Assembly: GCA_022600605.1 (NCBI GenBank)
Contig: JAHZKD010000040.1
Location: 1 to 40,545, forward strand
DNA length: 40,545 bases
Direction of reading: 5' to 3'
Source: Actinomycetes bacterium
Lineage (GTDB): Bacteria > Actinomycetota > Actinomycetes > Mycobacteriales > Mycobacteriaceae
Of the stretch, positions 17,119 through 25,390 are shown one piece after another. The notes beneath the pieces are model-generated. The model ran no database searches and was not told where the DNA came from. It saw only the letters and a program-made list of their open reading frames with translations. The first letter of the stretch is position 1, and the number at the start of each line of letters is the position of its first letter. Both the position numbers and the translations under genes were made by a program.

Positions 17119-17538
17119 CTAGGCGATGGCGACGTAGGAGAGGCCCACGCGGTAGCGGGCCGTGTAACGCACGATCTGGTCGTGCTCGTAAGCCATGCGG
17201 AACGGCTTCAACAGGGTCTCGACGAAGTCGCAGTTAGCGACCGAGTCGTCGGAGAGGGTCACATCGTTGGACTCCCGGGCGAGCAGCATCATGCGGCGGT
17301 GACCGTCGTTCGCCGCCTGCTTGGCGGCTCCCGGGCCGTCTGCGTAGAAGTCGAGCTGCACCACCGGATCGTCGGTGCCCGCCTCGGGATCATCGGGGCC
17401 AGAAATGCGTGACACCACACAGAACGGCAGCGTGTCGTCGATGCCGCGCTCGACCGCTGAGCGCATCAACGGCTGCATCCACGCTGTCGTGAAATCCTCA
17501 ACGTCGGGGGCGTCGTAGCCGTACAGCGGGGCGCTCAC
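17119..17538 (-). CDS. Tail terminator protein
   Basis: A 139-residue protein: YDAPDVEDFTTAWMQPLMR at the start, then FCVVSRISGPDD, VVQLDFYADGPGAAKQAAN and a beta-rich end (YEHDQIVRYTARYRVGLSYVAIA). This pattern and its place directly before the major tail protein fit the tail terminator, which caps the growing tube and joins it to the head. GTG start at 17538. The 86 bases to the major tail gene hold that gene's ribosome site and short weak hairpins only. Confidence 0.75.
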   Translation of the reverse strand: MSAPLYGYDAPDVEDFTTAWMQPLMRSAVERGIDDTLPFCVVSRISGPDDPEAGTDDPVVQLDFYADGPGAAKQAANDGHRRMMLLARESNDVTLSDDSVANCDFVETLLKPFRMAYEHDQIVRYTARYRVGLSYVAIA

Positions 17539-17880
17539 CTACTCGTCGCCGATCCCCGTCGTCAGGTCGCCGCCGAAATGCTCGGCGGTTTTCTGAACGG
17601 GCGCATGGGCGTCTGTCGGGCCGGGCGAACCGGTTCCGAACTCAACCCAGTGGGCCTTGAAGTCGGTGGGGCCGACAACCCCGCGGCCCTTCTTCGCTTT
17701 CTTGATGATCTTCCACGACGCGGCGTACTTTCCTGAGTCAACCGGGGAGATGCTGCGCCCATACGGAACGATCTCGTTCTTCATGAACTCGTTAAGCCCG
17801 GCGTCAACCTCGGCCGACTCGCGCAAAGCTTTCGCCACCTCGGAGTCCGACACTCCGAATTTCGCGAACGGATTGGCCAT
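17539..17880 (-). CDS. HK97 gp10-like head-tail connector / tail completion protein
   Basis: 113 residues from the ATG overlapping the upstream stop as TGATG. YGRSISPVDSGKYAASWKI is the defining motif of the HK97-gp10-like family (ISPVDTGxYxxS). VGPTDFKAHWVEFGTGSPGPTDAHAPVQKTAEHF completes it (the conserved WVEFGT). The family works at the head-tail joint. A longer frame upstream starts inside the previous gene and is not preferred. Confidence 0.82.
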   Translation of the reverse strand: MANPFAKFGVSDSEVAKALRESAEVDAGLNEFMKNEIVPYGRSISPVDSGKYAASWKIIKKAKKGRGVVGPTDFKAHWVEFGTGSPGPTDAHAPVQKTAEHFGGDLTTGIGDE

Positions 17881-18224
17881 CAGCCTGCCTGCCGCTTGCA
17901 CATGATCGTCACGTGATGCACCGAGCCGTCCTTCTTGTGCCTCAGCAAGATTGGGCCGTCAACCTCAAACGTGTCGCCGTCGTAGGTCAACTCATCGCCC
18001 GGGGAGGCAGCCAACACCGCCGCGTCAGGTGGTGCCGTGCACCGCCACACCTCGGTGGCGACGTTTGTCTGCCCGTCAGGGGTTTCCTGCGACTTCGCCG
18101 GCTGAAACTGACACCCCTCCACCGCTGTTCCGGCGCGGGCTTTGGTCTTTAACCCGAGATAGCCGGCGTCGCCGGTTTCGGTGACCGCGACGAACGTCAC
18201 CGTCTGACCGCCGAATGTGCTCAT
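17880..18224 (-). CDS. Head-to-tail stopper-like protein
   Basis: 114 residues from ATG 18224 (ATGA overlap with the preceding gene). STFGGQTVTFVAV, ARAGTAVEGCQFQPAKSQE, TEVWRCTAPPDAA and GDELTYDGDTFEVDGP are typical of the small beta-barrel head closure (stopper) proteins, which bind the connector ring. Placement between the adaptor and the gp10-like gene agrees. The call is by layout plus fold-like pattern. Confidence 0.7.
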   Translation of the reverse strand: MSTFGGQTVTFVAVTETGDAGYLGLKTKARAGTAVEGCQFQPAKSQETPDGQTNVATEVWRCTAPPDAAVLAASPGDELTYDGDTFEVDGPILLRHKKDGSVHHVTIMCKRQAG

Positions 18225-18700
18225 GGCCCCGGCAGAATCCGGTACGGCGCCAGCAGCGACGTGTTCAGGAACTGGGACACCGACCCATCCGCGAACCACT
18301 CGTATTCGACATCGACGATCTTCTCCCGCTTCACCGCCGCGTCACGGCTTGCTGACGCCGTCAACGACGCCGCAGCCTGCTCCACCGCCGCGTCGAAATC
18401 TGGTGCGGTCGTGTAGCCGTGCGTCATTGTCACCACAACCCCGGCATAGGCCGAAGTCCAGCAGGCACCGGAACGCTTGCGAATCTGCCCGTTGCGCGAA
18501 ATCCGCAAATCGTCCACGTCGAGCTCTACACCGTCCTCGACCACAGCCGTCACCTCAGTGACATGCAGCGACGGCAGCGACAGCACCTTGGTGCCGGGGC
18601 CGTCCACGGTGACCGTCACATCCTCCTCGGGGGGTGTGACCGCCCAACCGCACCAGCGGCGAGCCGCCGCCAGGGCCGCCGCCGCGTAGTCAACAGGCAT
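18221..18700 (-). CDS. Head-to-tail adaptor
   Basis: 159 residues. The helical start MPVDYAAAALAAARRWCGW leads to EEDVTVTVDGPGTKVLSLPSLHVTEV, LRISRNGQIRKRSGACW and the signature VVVTMTHGYTTAPDFDAAVEQAA near residues 89-111 (the THGY-x-x-x-P-x-x-x-x-A segment of Gp6/Gp15-type adaptors). It forms the first connector ring below the portal. ATGA overlap with the next gene. Confidence 0.8.
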   Translation of the reverse strand: MPVDYAAAALAAARRWCGWAVTPPEEDVTVTVDGPGTKVLSLPSLHVTEVTAVVEDGVELDVDDLRISRNGQIRKRSGACWTSAYAGVVVTMTHGYTTAPDFDAAVEQAAASLTASASRDAAVKREKIVDVEYEWFADGSVSQFLNTSLLAPYRILPGP

Positions 18701-18703
18701 CGG

Positions 18704-18964
18704 CTAGGAATCGTCCTGGGCTGGACTTTTCGCGGCCGCCTTCGCTGCCTTCCTTGGAGTGCTACGGGCGGCCCGCACCTCACCGGGCGCCGCTGACGCT
18801 GTCTCAGTAGCGCGGGATGCGGCCACCTCAACCGTCTCGAACAGATGTGGGCGTTTCCTCACGCACGGATCGTTGTCGTTGAACAGGTCACCAGTGCGCA
18901 CGGTGCGCGGCACACCATTGGTGTCGGTGTAGGCGAACGGTTCTTTAGCTCGAACGACGGGCAT
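18704..18964 (-). CDS. Small conserved head-region protein
   Basis: 86 residues from ATG 18964. MPVVRAKEPFAYTDTNGVPRTVRTGDLFNDNDPCVRKRPHLFE is a conserved-looking beta domain often found between capsid and adaptor genes in actinobacteriophages. The remaining 40 residues are Ala/Lys/Arg-rich and probably unstructured. Function unknown; possibly a head decoration or assembly factor. Start chosen at MPVVRA because the further upstream frame runs through the intergenic hairpin. Confidence 0.65.
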   Translation of the reverse strand: MPVVRAKEPFAYTDTNGVPRTVRTGDLFNDNDPCVRKRPHLFETVEVAASRATETASAAPGEVRAARSTPRKAAKAAAKSPAQDDS

Positions 18965-19009
18965 TTTTCGTTTCCTCAAATCTCTAGGGGGGTGTGATGC
19001 CCGCCGGGG

Positions 19010-19035
19010 CGCCGGGGTTTCGGACAACCCCGGCG
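19010..19035 (-). terminator. Hairpin after the major capsid gene (terminator or attenuator)
   Basis: CGCCGGGGTT, six-base loop, AACCCCGGCG: a perfect 10-bp stem 22 bases downstream of the capsid stop. No U-tract follows. Together with the hairpin after the major tail gene it marks the ends of the two most highly expressed structural genes. Confidence 0.55.
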
Positions 19036-19057
19036 AGCAACACTTTCAGACCGCTAC

Positions 19058-20599
19058 CTACGCCGCAGTCACCACGTTCATGACCTTGAACGCCCCGCTA
19101 TTCGTCACTCCCGCGCCCACCCGGTAGTAGGCGTACCAGCCGCGCTGGCCACTCGGACGGTTGTTGCCCGTGTGGAACAGGTGCGGAATGAACTCGACCG
19201 ACATGCCGACACGGTCGGCGATGACGTAGTGGTCGAAGTCGCCGAAGACCAGCAGGAAGTTATCCTCGGTGGCGCCAGCATCAATGTCGGCGGTCGAGTT
19301 CATTGCCTCAGCCTCACCGGCAGGACGCCCAAGCAGCAGCGCCGGCCTGTCCGCACCGATCCGCTCCCACAGAGCTGAACCGCCAGCACTGTCAAAGTTA
19401 CGGATCGTGTTGTACGTCAGGTTGTTTGCCAGCCACGAGGCGTTACCTCGGAACCGTGCCGGCAACGCGCCTTGCGTCCCGTACACGTCGGCCAGGGCGA
19501 ACACCTCAGCGGTGGCCGGGTTGATCTCCGCAGACGAACCGTCCAGCGCAGTGATCAGACCGACCGGCTGATTGGACCCAGCGGCGCCACTGATGAACAC
19601 CGTCGACTCCAGTTGATCCTTGCCGAACGCCAGAAGCTTCGCCACCTCCGAAGTGACATTGGCCTCATCCTCCAACGCCTCGATCGAGATCGGGACGAAA
19701 CCGTGCGCCTTACGGGTGGTGACGCTCGGCTGAGCGAACGTCGTTGCCCCATCGGCCACCTCGGCACCTTCAGCGGCGAACGTCCAGGTGACCGCACCCG
19801 AAGACACACCGTTCCACACGTCGCCGGTGGCCACGACCTGCCGGGCGAATTGCCGGATGTCGTTACGTGACCCTGACGAGGTGATAATGACGGTCGGATC
19901 GAGCTGAAAAGGCACCAAGTAGCCGCCAGCGCTGTCGGTGAGCGACATGGCGCGCACCGACTCAATAGCCCGCTTCTCATCCTCGGTCAGCGAATCGCCG
20001 TGGTTCTTCGCCAACTTCGACCACGCCCGCAGATACGCCGGCGACGACGTCGCAAGGCACTGCTTCGCCAGCGAACCACGCTCATCATCGAAACGTTCGA
20101 TGATGTTGGTGGCGGCCTGCCGCACATTGTCGCTGCAGCCCGACATCTTCTCGATCGCCGACAATGCCCGGGAACGAAGCTCCCCAGCAACTTCGCCCTG
20201 GCCGCGCCCGAAGGTGCGAACCTCCGACAGATCCCACGGATTGCGGAACCTGCACTCCTCAACCGAATCCGGCTCAAGGATGGAGTCTCGGTCGTAGTCA
20301 TCGCGGGAGCCCTGCGAGTTGGAGCCCCGCTCCAGGCGCAGCTTCCGTGAGGACTTCACGCCGGCGGCGGCGGTGCGTACCGACGCGAGTTCGGCGGCCC
20401 GCTCCAGGCGCTTACGGTGCTCGTCGATCTCGGCGAACTCGGAACGTAGCTCGGAGAACTCGTTGTCCTCCTCGTCGGTGAGGTCGTCGGCCTCGCCGAG
20501 TTCTTCCATGCGGGCGTAGATCTCTTCGAGACGCTTGATGGACTGGGAATGGGTGAGGGTCGGCCCAGCGGTGCGGGCTTCCTCGGTGTCGTCGCTCAT
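19058..20599 (-). CDS. Major capsid protein, HK97 fold, with long N-terminal delta (scaffold) domain
   Basis: 513 residues. Residues 1-80 are a strongly acidic coiled coil (IYARMEELGEADDLTDEEDNE) typical of the delta domain that scaffolds assembly and is removed by the protease. Residues about 80-215 are a helical linker. From about 216 (MSLTDSAGGYLVPFQLDPTVI) the HK97 capsid fold starts: GAVTWTFAAEGAEVADGATTF, VPISIEALEDEANV, GKDQLESTVFISGAAGSNQPVG and a final GWYAYYRVGAGVTNSGAFKVMNV. The delta region is long (about 200 residues). It starts four bases before the protease stop, as ATGA. Confidence 0.93.
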   Translation of the reverse strand: MSDDTEEARTAGPTLTHSQSIKRLEEIYARMEELGEADDLTDEEDNEFSELRSEFAEIDEHRKRLERAAELASVRTAAAGVKSSRKLRLERGSNSQGSRDDYDRDSILEPDSVEECRFRNPWDLSEVRTFGRGQGEVAGELRSRALSAIEKMSGCSDNVRQAATNIIERFDDERGSLAKQCLATSSPAYLRAWSKLAKNHGDSLTEDEKRAIESVRAMSLTDSAGGYLVPFQLDPTVIITSSGSRNDIRQFARQVVATGDVWNGVSSGAVTWTFAAEGAEVADGATTFAQPSVTTRKAHGFVPISIEALEDEANVTSEVAKLLAFGKDQLESTVFISGAAGSNQPVGLITALDGSSAEINPATAEVFALADVYGTQGALPARFRGNASWLANNLTYNTIRNFDSAGGSALWERIGADRPALLLGRPAGEAEAMNSTADIDAGATEDNFLLVFGDFDHYVIADRVGMSVEFIPHLFHTGNNRPSGQRGWYAYYRVGAGVTNSGAFKVMNVVTAA

Positions 20600-21498
20600 C
20601 GCGGCGATCCTTTCTTGTAGATGGATTTCATCGTTTCGCGCGCCTGCCGAAGCTCGACTGCTCTGGCTTTGCGCTGATTCGACGGGCGCTCACCTACCGG
20701 TGTGGATCGCTGCGCGTCGTCGGACTCAGACGGGTGCTCGACTACCTCGGCGGTGTCTCGCTGCGTGTCATCGTCCTGCGAGGCTGCGTCCGCGATGAAC
20801 ACAGCCTCGGCGAGCAGCTTGCGCTGCTCAGGTTCATGGAGGCGCCCCAGGTCGATCACCTTGGAACGCATCGACACCGAGGTGTCGGTGTACGCCGGCC
20901 ACACCACCGGTCCCATCTCGGGCACCTTGGCCTCTTTAACCGTGCGGATCGGCAACTCGTCGTCGGGCACATCGTCATAGATAGCCTCCCGCAGCAGGGC
21001 CAGTAGAGCTTGCTCGTCGCGGATTTGCTTGCCGTCGTGCGTCGTCCAGACTTCACGGACAACCGAGAAGCGCATCGACATGCCCGAGATCGCTTCGGCG
21101 GCGATCGCGTCCCGCACGGGGGCCATCAACCAGTTATCGAAAACGCGGGCGACAATGTGGGCGCCCCCATTGGGGGCAAGCTCTGGGTCCACTTCTTCGG
21201 CGATTGAACGTAGCGCCGCGATCGGGATCGAGCCGATCATCGGATGCCGGCCGTGGTCGAACTGAACTTTAGGGGGTGTCTCGCGGAATGAACGCTTCAT
21301 CGAGCCACGCGCGAAAAGTTCGGCGAACCGGCCCTCCCAGGAGTCGATAATGGTGCGCGAATCGAACACTGCGCCAAATCCGTCCAGCGTGAGCCCGTCG
21401 TCAGGCTCGCCGTCCTCGACAGCGCGCACCACGGTGAACGGCGTCTCCCGCACACTGGCCATAGGTGGGCGTGTCAGGCGCTCCTCAGTCGTCGTCAT
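20596..21498 (-). CDS. Prohead (capsid maturation) serine protease
   Basis: 300 residues. GFGAVFDSRTIIDSWEGRFAEL, then KVQFDHGRHPMIGS (His82) and ISGMSMRFSV (Ser141 in G-M-S) match the HK97 prohead protease family with a His/Ser active site. VPEMGPVVWPAYTDTSVSMRS completes the core at about 196-216. The C-terminal 75 residues are charged and disordered. The ATG at 21498 is preferred: GGAGGT lies 8 bases upstream and it overlaps the portal by 14 bases. Confidence 0.9.
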   Translation of the reverse strand: MTTTEERLTRPPMASVRETPFTVVRAVEDGEPDDGLTLDGFGAVFDSRTIIDSWEGRFAELFARGSMKRSFRETPPKVQFDHGRHPMIGSIPIAALRSIAEEVDPELAPNGGAHIVARVFDNWLMAPVRDAIAAEAISGMSMRFSVVREVWTTHDGKQIRDEQALLALLREAIYDDVPDDELPIRTVKEAKVPEMGPVVWPAYTDTSVSMRSKVIDLGRLHEPEQRKLLAEAVFIADAASQDDDTQRDTAEVVEHPSESDDAQRSTPVGERPSNQRKARAVELRQARETMKSIYKKGSPR

Positions 21499-22882
21499 CT
21501 TCCGAACCTCCATCGCTCGGTTGGTCGGCCTGCGCCGACGTGCTGGTGCCGGGCGGCAAGAGCTGGACCGACATCAGCCCGGTGTGCCGAAGCAGGCGCA
21601 GGTCGCCCGAGTCGACCGCGATCACAACGGAATCCGGCTCATATCCTGCGGCGATCAATGATGCAACGGTGGCGGCCCGAACCTGCAGAATCTCCGCAGC
21701 GTCCTTCTCGTCCTCCCGCAGGAACGGCACATTGTCGGCGTCGTACCAGAGCCGCACATCATCACCCATGAACGGCATCACGTGCTCGATAGAACCCGCT
21801 AAGTTCTCCCATAAGGGGTGTGCGGTGCCGTCGGCCAGCCGGCGGCGAGCCTGCCCATAATTGGAATAGGTCGCGGCAGCTAGCCCTTCGGACAGGCCGA
21901 CGATCACCGGTGGCACACCGGCCGCCGCGGCGATACGTGTTTCCCCGCCGCCGCGCACGTTCTTGAAGTCGATGTCCTTGAAGTTCGAGCCGACTACCTC
22001 GGCGTCCGCACCTGGGTAGAGGTTCAGGTTCTTGTAGGCGTTCGCCGCGCCGGCGTGCTTTGAGTTGACCTCTTCAGCCCACTTCCTCACCGCTTCCGCG
22101 TCGGCACCCGGCACATGCTTGATGATCATGTTCACAGTTGCGCCGTTCTCGAAGAACTTGCGCTGATGCGTCGTCATCGCCTGATCGTTCTGAATCTCCC
22201 GCAGGATTGGCGTCAGCCACGACATGCCCCGATATGAAGCCAATGGGTCGGGGATCGGCGCAAAATGCACCACCTCGTCGGCCAAGAACCCCACCGGGTC
22301 GTTGCCGGAGTTACGGCCGCCCTCGGTGTACAGGTAACCAACCTTGCGCCACCCCACCTGCCCGGCGCCCAACTCGCCGCGGCTGCCCTTGACTAGACGT
22401 TCCTCAACGATCGCGTCGACCCAGTCGGGGCGTAGTCGCACAAACTCGCTGCCCTCAAGAATCCAGTATGAGTTCCCTGCCAGGTCGGCGTCCTGAATCA
22501 TCCGCGACAACATGTCTTGCGTGGTGCCACCAACCCACGGGCGCTCCAGAAGCCGCAGATCCTTGGTCCCGAACATGTCCGACGGTTTTCCGTCGCGCAA
22601 CCGTTGCCACCGGAACCGCACCGACGAGAACACCAGTTGACGCACCGCCATGCACGCGAACACCACACCGTTGGCGCCGTGTGCCTGCGCCGCCAACCCC
22701 GCGAAGTTATTCGGCGCCACCTCAGTCGTCGGGCCGGCCAACGACTGCCGAATCTGCGGAGTGCCGCCAAATCCGTACCCGAGACCGTTAAACCCAAACG
22801 AGTTCACCTGCGCCGCATACTGCTCCAACGTCATCCGCTCGGGAGCGCCATGCTGTCCGGTCAGCCGATCCAGAAGTCTCAC
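21485..22882 (-). CDS. Portal protein
   Basis: 465 residues, between terminase and protease. VVFACMAVRQLVFSSVRFRWQ, DLAGNSYWILEGSEFVRLRPDWV, DEVVHFAPIPDPLASYRGMSWL and FKDIDFKNVRGGGETRIAAAAGVPPVIVG are typical of HK97/SPP1-type portal proteins (phage_portal family). It forms the dodecameric channel for DNA. The C-terminus is acidic (EDDDD). GTG start overlaps the previous stop. Confidence 0.92.
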   Translation of the reverse strand: MRLLDRLTGQHGAPERMTLEQYAAQVNSFGFNGLGYGFGGTPQIRQSLAGPTTEVAPNNFAGLAAQAHGANGVVFACMAVRQLVFSSVRFRWQRLRDGKPSDMFGTKDLRLLERPWVGGTTQDMLSRMIQDADLAGNSYWILEGSEFVRLRPDWVDAIVEERLVKGSRGELGAGQVGWRKVGYLYTEGGRNSGNDPVGFLADEVVHFAPIPDPLASYRGMSWLTPILREIQNDQAMTTHQRKFFENGATVNMIIKHVPGADAEAVRKWAEEVNSKHAGAANAYKNLNLYPGADAEVVGSNFKDIDFKNVRGGGETRIAAAAGVPPVIVGLSEGLAAATYSNYGQARRRLADGTAHPLWENLAGSIEHVMPFMGDDVRLWYDADNVPFLREDEKDAAEILQVRAATVASLIAAGYEPDSVVIAVDSGDLRLLRHTGLMSVQLLPPGTSTSAQADQPSDGGSEDDDD

Positions 22883-23064
22883 GGGGCACCGCTATCACGC
22901 AGCAGCACCACAGCGAGTGTCACCGCCGCAGCGGCGAGCAGGGAGCCCGCCGCAACCAGCGCCCATCCCAAGCCTGCGAGAATCGCCACACCAGCCACCA
23001 CAAGGCCAATCGCCGCCATGACCACCGCAGTGGTCGCGGCGAAAACTGCCTGAGTCGCTGTCAC
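22879..23064 (-). CDS. Small two-span membrane protein between terminase and portal
   Basis: 61 residues from GTG 23064: two hydrophobic stretches, ATTAVVMAAIGLVVAGVAILAG (about 8-29) and ALVAAGSLLAAAAVTLAVVLL (about 32-52), and a short polar tail. Its stop overlaps the portal GTG start. A membrane protein here is unusual for a head operon. It could be a holin-like or superinfection-related protein, or a host-membrane protein without lysis role. No family recognised. Confidence 0.65.
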   Translation of the reverse strand: MTATQAVFAATTAVVMAAIGLVVAGVAILAGLGWALVAAGSLLAAAAVTLAVVLLRDSGAP

Positions 23065-23072
23065 AAGTCTCC

Positions 23073-24551
23073 CTAAGTCCAGAACGGTTCCCACACATCG
23101 ACGCTCGGCTGGCGCCCGAAGGTGATCAGCCCGTGCAGCGCCAACGTCACCGCCACAAGCTGCGTAATGTCGCTGTTCTTGTCCTTGCGATCCCACGCCC
23201 ACCCATCGAGCAAGTCCCGCGGCTTACCCGCCGTCACCGACGCCTGCAACGTCAAATCGCCGTGGTGGCGTATCTCGTCCTCATTGACCGCCGCATAAAA
23301 CCGTTGACAAGCGTTCGCCATCTTCGTGGCGTTCGTCTTCTCCACCTCGACCCCGAGCGCACACACGTCCTCAATCAACGCCCCGGCCGCCGAATGCTCG
23401 TCGATCACCGTTGCGCACGGCTTCCACCTGTCGACCAACTCCTGCACGCGACCAGGAATCCACGCCGTGCCCGGAAGGAAGAACGCCTTCCCGTCAGTCA
23501 CCGCCGGAACCACGCCGACATGGATCTTCCCGTCGTCGCGATAGCCGGCCACCGCGACTGCCGCCGCGGTCTGCATCCGATTCACATACACGCCGAACGC
23601 CACCGGGTCAGTCGGCGCCGACTGCTTATCGGTCAGCGCCGACCACGCCTCGGCCGAGATCAGGCCACCACCGAAAACAGGCCAAATGCCCATCGCCTCA
23701 CGGCGCCACGACTCGTCGTCAGGAATGTTGGACCGCATCCGCAGCATCGACTCCAGCGGCGTGCGCAACGGATACGAAGGATTCATCACCGGCCACTGCG
23801 ACTGATCATCGGGATCAGCGTCAGGATCAGCAGCGATCTCGACATACATCGCGTCAGTCGACTCCCCCGAGATCGCCTGCTCCCGTTTAGCGGTGAACGC
23901 CTCACCAGGATCGTTCGGACGCGGCGGTGTACCGAGAAAGAACACCAGCGCGCCGTGCGGATGCCGGGACTGGTTCGTCGCCGGCACCATGTCCTCAAGC
24001 GCCTTAATCGACAGGATCTGCGCCTCGTCGAACACCTCAACGTCGATCGCGTCCATACCGCGACCAAAACCCTGCTCCCGCGCACCGAACATGATGATCG
24101 AGCCGTTACGGAACCGGATCTCCTGCTCACCGTTTGCGGTACGGATACCACTGGCCGCCAGGTGCGGGGCGATCTGCTTACGCAACACCATGCCCTGCAT
24201 CGTGCGGAACGTGTTCGTCGTCGTCCTGTTATGGTGCGACGTCCACGCCACCCGCGTACCGGCAAACTCCAAACACAACCCGATCAGCAAATTACCGACC
24301 GTGAACGTCTTCCCCACCTGGCGCGGAATCGACGCCGCCACACCACCGATCGTGGCCGCATACTTCCCGTCAGCGCGGCAACCCAGCGCCGCCATACCGA
24401 ACCCCTGCTGCCACACATCAAACACCACGCCGACCTCGTTGAGGCGGCGATGCACCCGCGGGAACGTCGAAGTTTCAATACCATCAGGTATCACCAGATG
24501 GCGGGCAACCTCAGATAGCCGAGGCGTCGAAACCGTTGCCGCTGCCGTCAT
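23073..24551 (-). CDS. terL: Terminase large subunit
   Basis: 492 residues. The ATPase domain carries a Walker A variant, SIPRQVGKTFT at 74-84, and Walker B VEVFDEAQ at 171-178, followed by the coupling motif region FFLGTPPRP. The nuclease domain begins near 300 (DPVAFGVYVNRMQTAAAVAVAG), with VIDEHSAAGALIEDV and KDKNSDITQLVAVTLALHG carrying acidic residues expected for the RNase H-like fold. It packages DNA into proheads. The start overlaps the small gene upstream by 41 bases; no other ATG or GTG is available before the conserved region. Confidence 0.94.
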   Translation of the reverse strand: MTAAATVSTPRLSEVARHLVIPDGIETSTFPRVHRRLNEVGVVFDVWQQGFGMAALGCRADGKYAATIGGVAASIPRQVGKTFTVGNLLIGLCLEFAGTRVAWTSHHNRTTTNTFRTMQGMVLRKQIAPHLAASGIRTANGEQEIRFRNGSIIMFGAREQGFGRGMDAIDVEVFDEAQILSIKALEDMVPATNQSRHPHGALVFFLGTPPRPNDPGEAFTAKREQAISGESTDAMYVEIAADPDADPDDQSQWPVMNPSYPLRTPLESMLRMRSNIPDDESWRREAMGIWPVFGGGLISAEAWSALTDKQSAPTDPVAFGVYVNRMQTAAAVAVAGYRDDGKIHVGVVPAVTDGKAFFLPGTAWIPGRVQELVDRWKPCATVIDEHSAAGALIEDVCALGVEVEKTNATKMANACQRFYAAVNEDEIRHHGDLTLQASVTAGKPRDLLDGWAWDRKDKNSDITQLVAVTLALHGLITFGRQPSVDVWEPFWT

Positions 24552-24798
24552 CAGTGCTCATTCGCCGCTGATGGTCCGCATCCAATGCATCTAGTGCAGC
24601 GATGTCGCGCGCAATATCCTGCAGGCGCTTAGTCAGCGAAGCCAGATCGCGCGGCGGGCAATCAGGGTTCGACACCGACGTGGCGATACGGTCACGCATC
24701 GCGACCAACAGCTCCCGCTGGCCACCCGACTTCGCCGCTTGCGCCACCGACTTCGCTGAGGGCGCCTTCTCACCCTTCTGAACAGCACGAAGACTCAT
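24511..24798 (-). CDS. Probable terminase small subunit
   Basis: 95 residues, helical: MSLRAVQKGEKAPSAKSVAQAA, RELLVAMRDRIATSVSNPDCPPRDLASLTKRLQDIARDI. The CPPRDLASLTKRLxDI pattern is common in short actinobacteriophage proteins placed just before terL and usually annotated as small terminase. GGAGGAG stands 7 bases before the ATG. Its C-terminus overlaps terL. Confidence 0.7.
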   Translation of the reverse strand: MSLRAVQKGEKAPSAKSVAQAAKSGGQRELLVAMRDRIATSVSNPDCPPRDLASLTKRLQDIARDIAALDALDADHQRRMSTDDGSGNGFDASAI

Positions 24799-24922
24799 CG
24801 AGCACCTCCTCCTGGGTGGGATTGGAAAACGGCGGGGAGAGATTCTTCACTGGGCCGGGGTCTATCTTGGGCGCCCCTACCACGATCGGAACCCGCCCCC
24901 GGTCACCATGGTCGGCTCGCAT
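24770..24922 (-). CDS. Doubtful small ORF between HNH gene and small terminase
   Basis: A 50-codon frame from ATG 24922 (ADHGDRGRVPIVVGAPKID) that fills the 104 bases between the HNH gene and the small terminase and overlaps both. No ribosome site is evident and no family is recognised. It may simply be the leader containing the terminase ribosome site. Listed so that the gap is documented. Confidence 0.25.
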   Translation of the reverse strand: MRADHGDRGRVPIVVGAPKIDPGPVKNLSPPFSNPTQEEVLDESSCCSEG

Positions 24923-25187
24923 CAGGCTGCGCTGTGGTGTGTCGACGATTCGCAGTCGCCCTATTGCCGCCCTCGGGGCAGTCGGCCGCGCGCCGGTGCT
25001 CTGGCCCGCGGTAGCGCCTGCGGTCGTGGTCGTCATGGCCGAGATCCCACTCCTGGGTTGGGGTAATGGGCAGGGTGCAGCGCCAGCATGTGGCGCGGCC
25101 AGCGGCGACGACAGGTTCGAGTTGCTTGCGTAACTTCTGGTGGCGGTAGTTGTAGCCGCGCTGCCCGCTGGTGCCCTTGCTCGGCAT
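24903..25187 (-). CDS. HNH endonuclease next to terminase
   Basis: 94 residues: RGYNYRHQKLRKQLEPVV, CWRCTLPI (Cys34, Cys37), WDLGHDDHDRR (48-57), GPEHRRADC-like HR motif with Cys70 and Asn75 (GNRATANRR). This is the compact zinc-bound HNH nuclease commonly encoded beside terminase in long-tailed phages. In model phages it cooperates with terminase in cutting at cos or pac sites. Its ATG overlaps the previous stop as TGATG. Confidence 0.88.
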   Translation of the reverse strand: MPSKGTSGQRGYNYRHQKLRKQLEPVVAAGRATCWRCTLPITPTQEWDLGHDDHDRRRYRGPEHRRAADCPEGGNRATANRRHTTAQPDASRPW

Positions 25188-25390
25188 CAGACCTCGACAG
25201 TGACTCGGTATCCGGTGGTCTGCTGCATCGCCTTGCCCATCGCCAGCGCGAGTGCCTGCCTGACAGGTTCGGGCAGTGTGTTGTAGTCGACGGGGTTGGG
25301 GTTGTCGGGCAGCACGGGCGGCGGTGTCCAGCCTTCAATGTCGCCGTCGAACAGTTCGGCGTGGTCGACCTCGATGCGGAGGTGTGTCAC
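25187..25390 (-). CDS. Small acidic hypothetical protein
   Basis: 67 residues: THLRIEVDHAELFDGDIEGWTPPPVLP, then LPEPVRQALALAMGKAMQQT. Two coupled junctions (GTGA upstream, TGATG to the HNH gene) support translation. No family recognised; an N-terminal beta hairpin and one helix are likely. Confidence 0.65.
   Translation of the reverse strand: MTHLRIEVDHAELFDGDIEGWTPPPVLPDNPNPVDYNTLPEPVRQALALAMGKAMQQTTGYRVTVEV

Noticed and set aside
23133..24518. 461-codon plus-strand ORF
   Set aside because: Antisense to terL, extremely Arg/His-rich, no recognisable domain.
24770..25036. 88-codon version of the ORF before the small terminase
   Set aside because: It overlaps the HNH gene by 134 bases and its first 38 codons are clearly antisense-free but out of frame with conserved HNH sequence; only a 50-codon form is listed, with low confidence.
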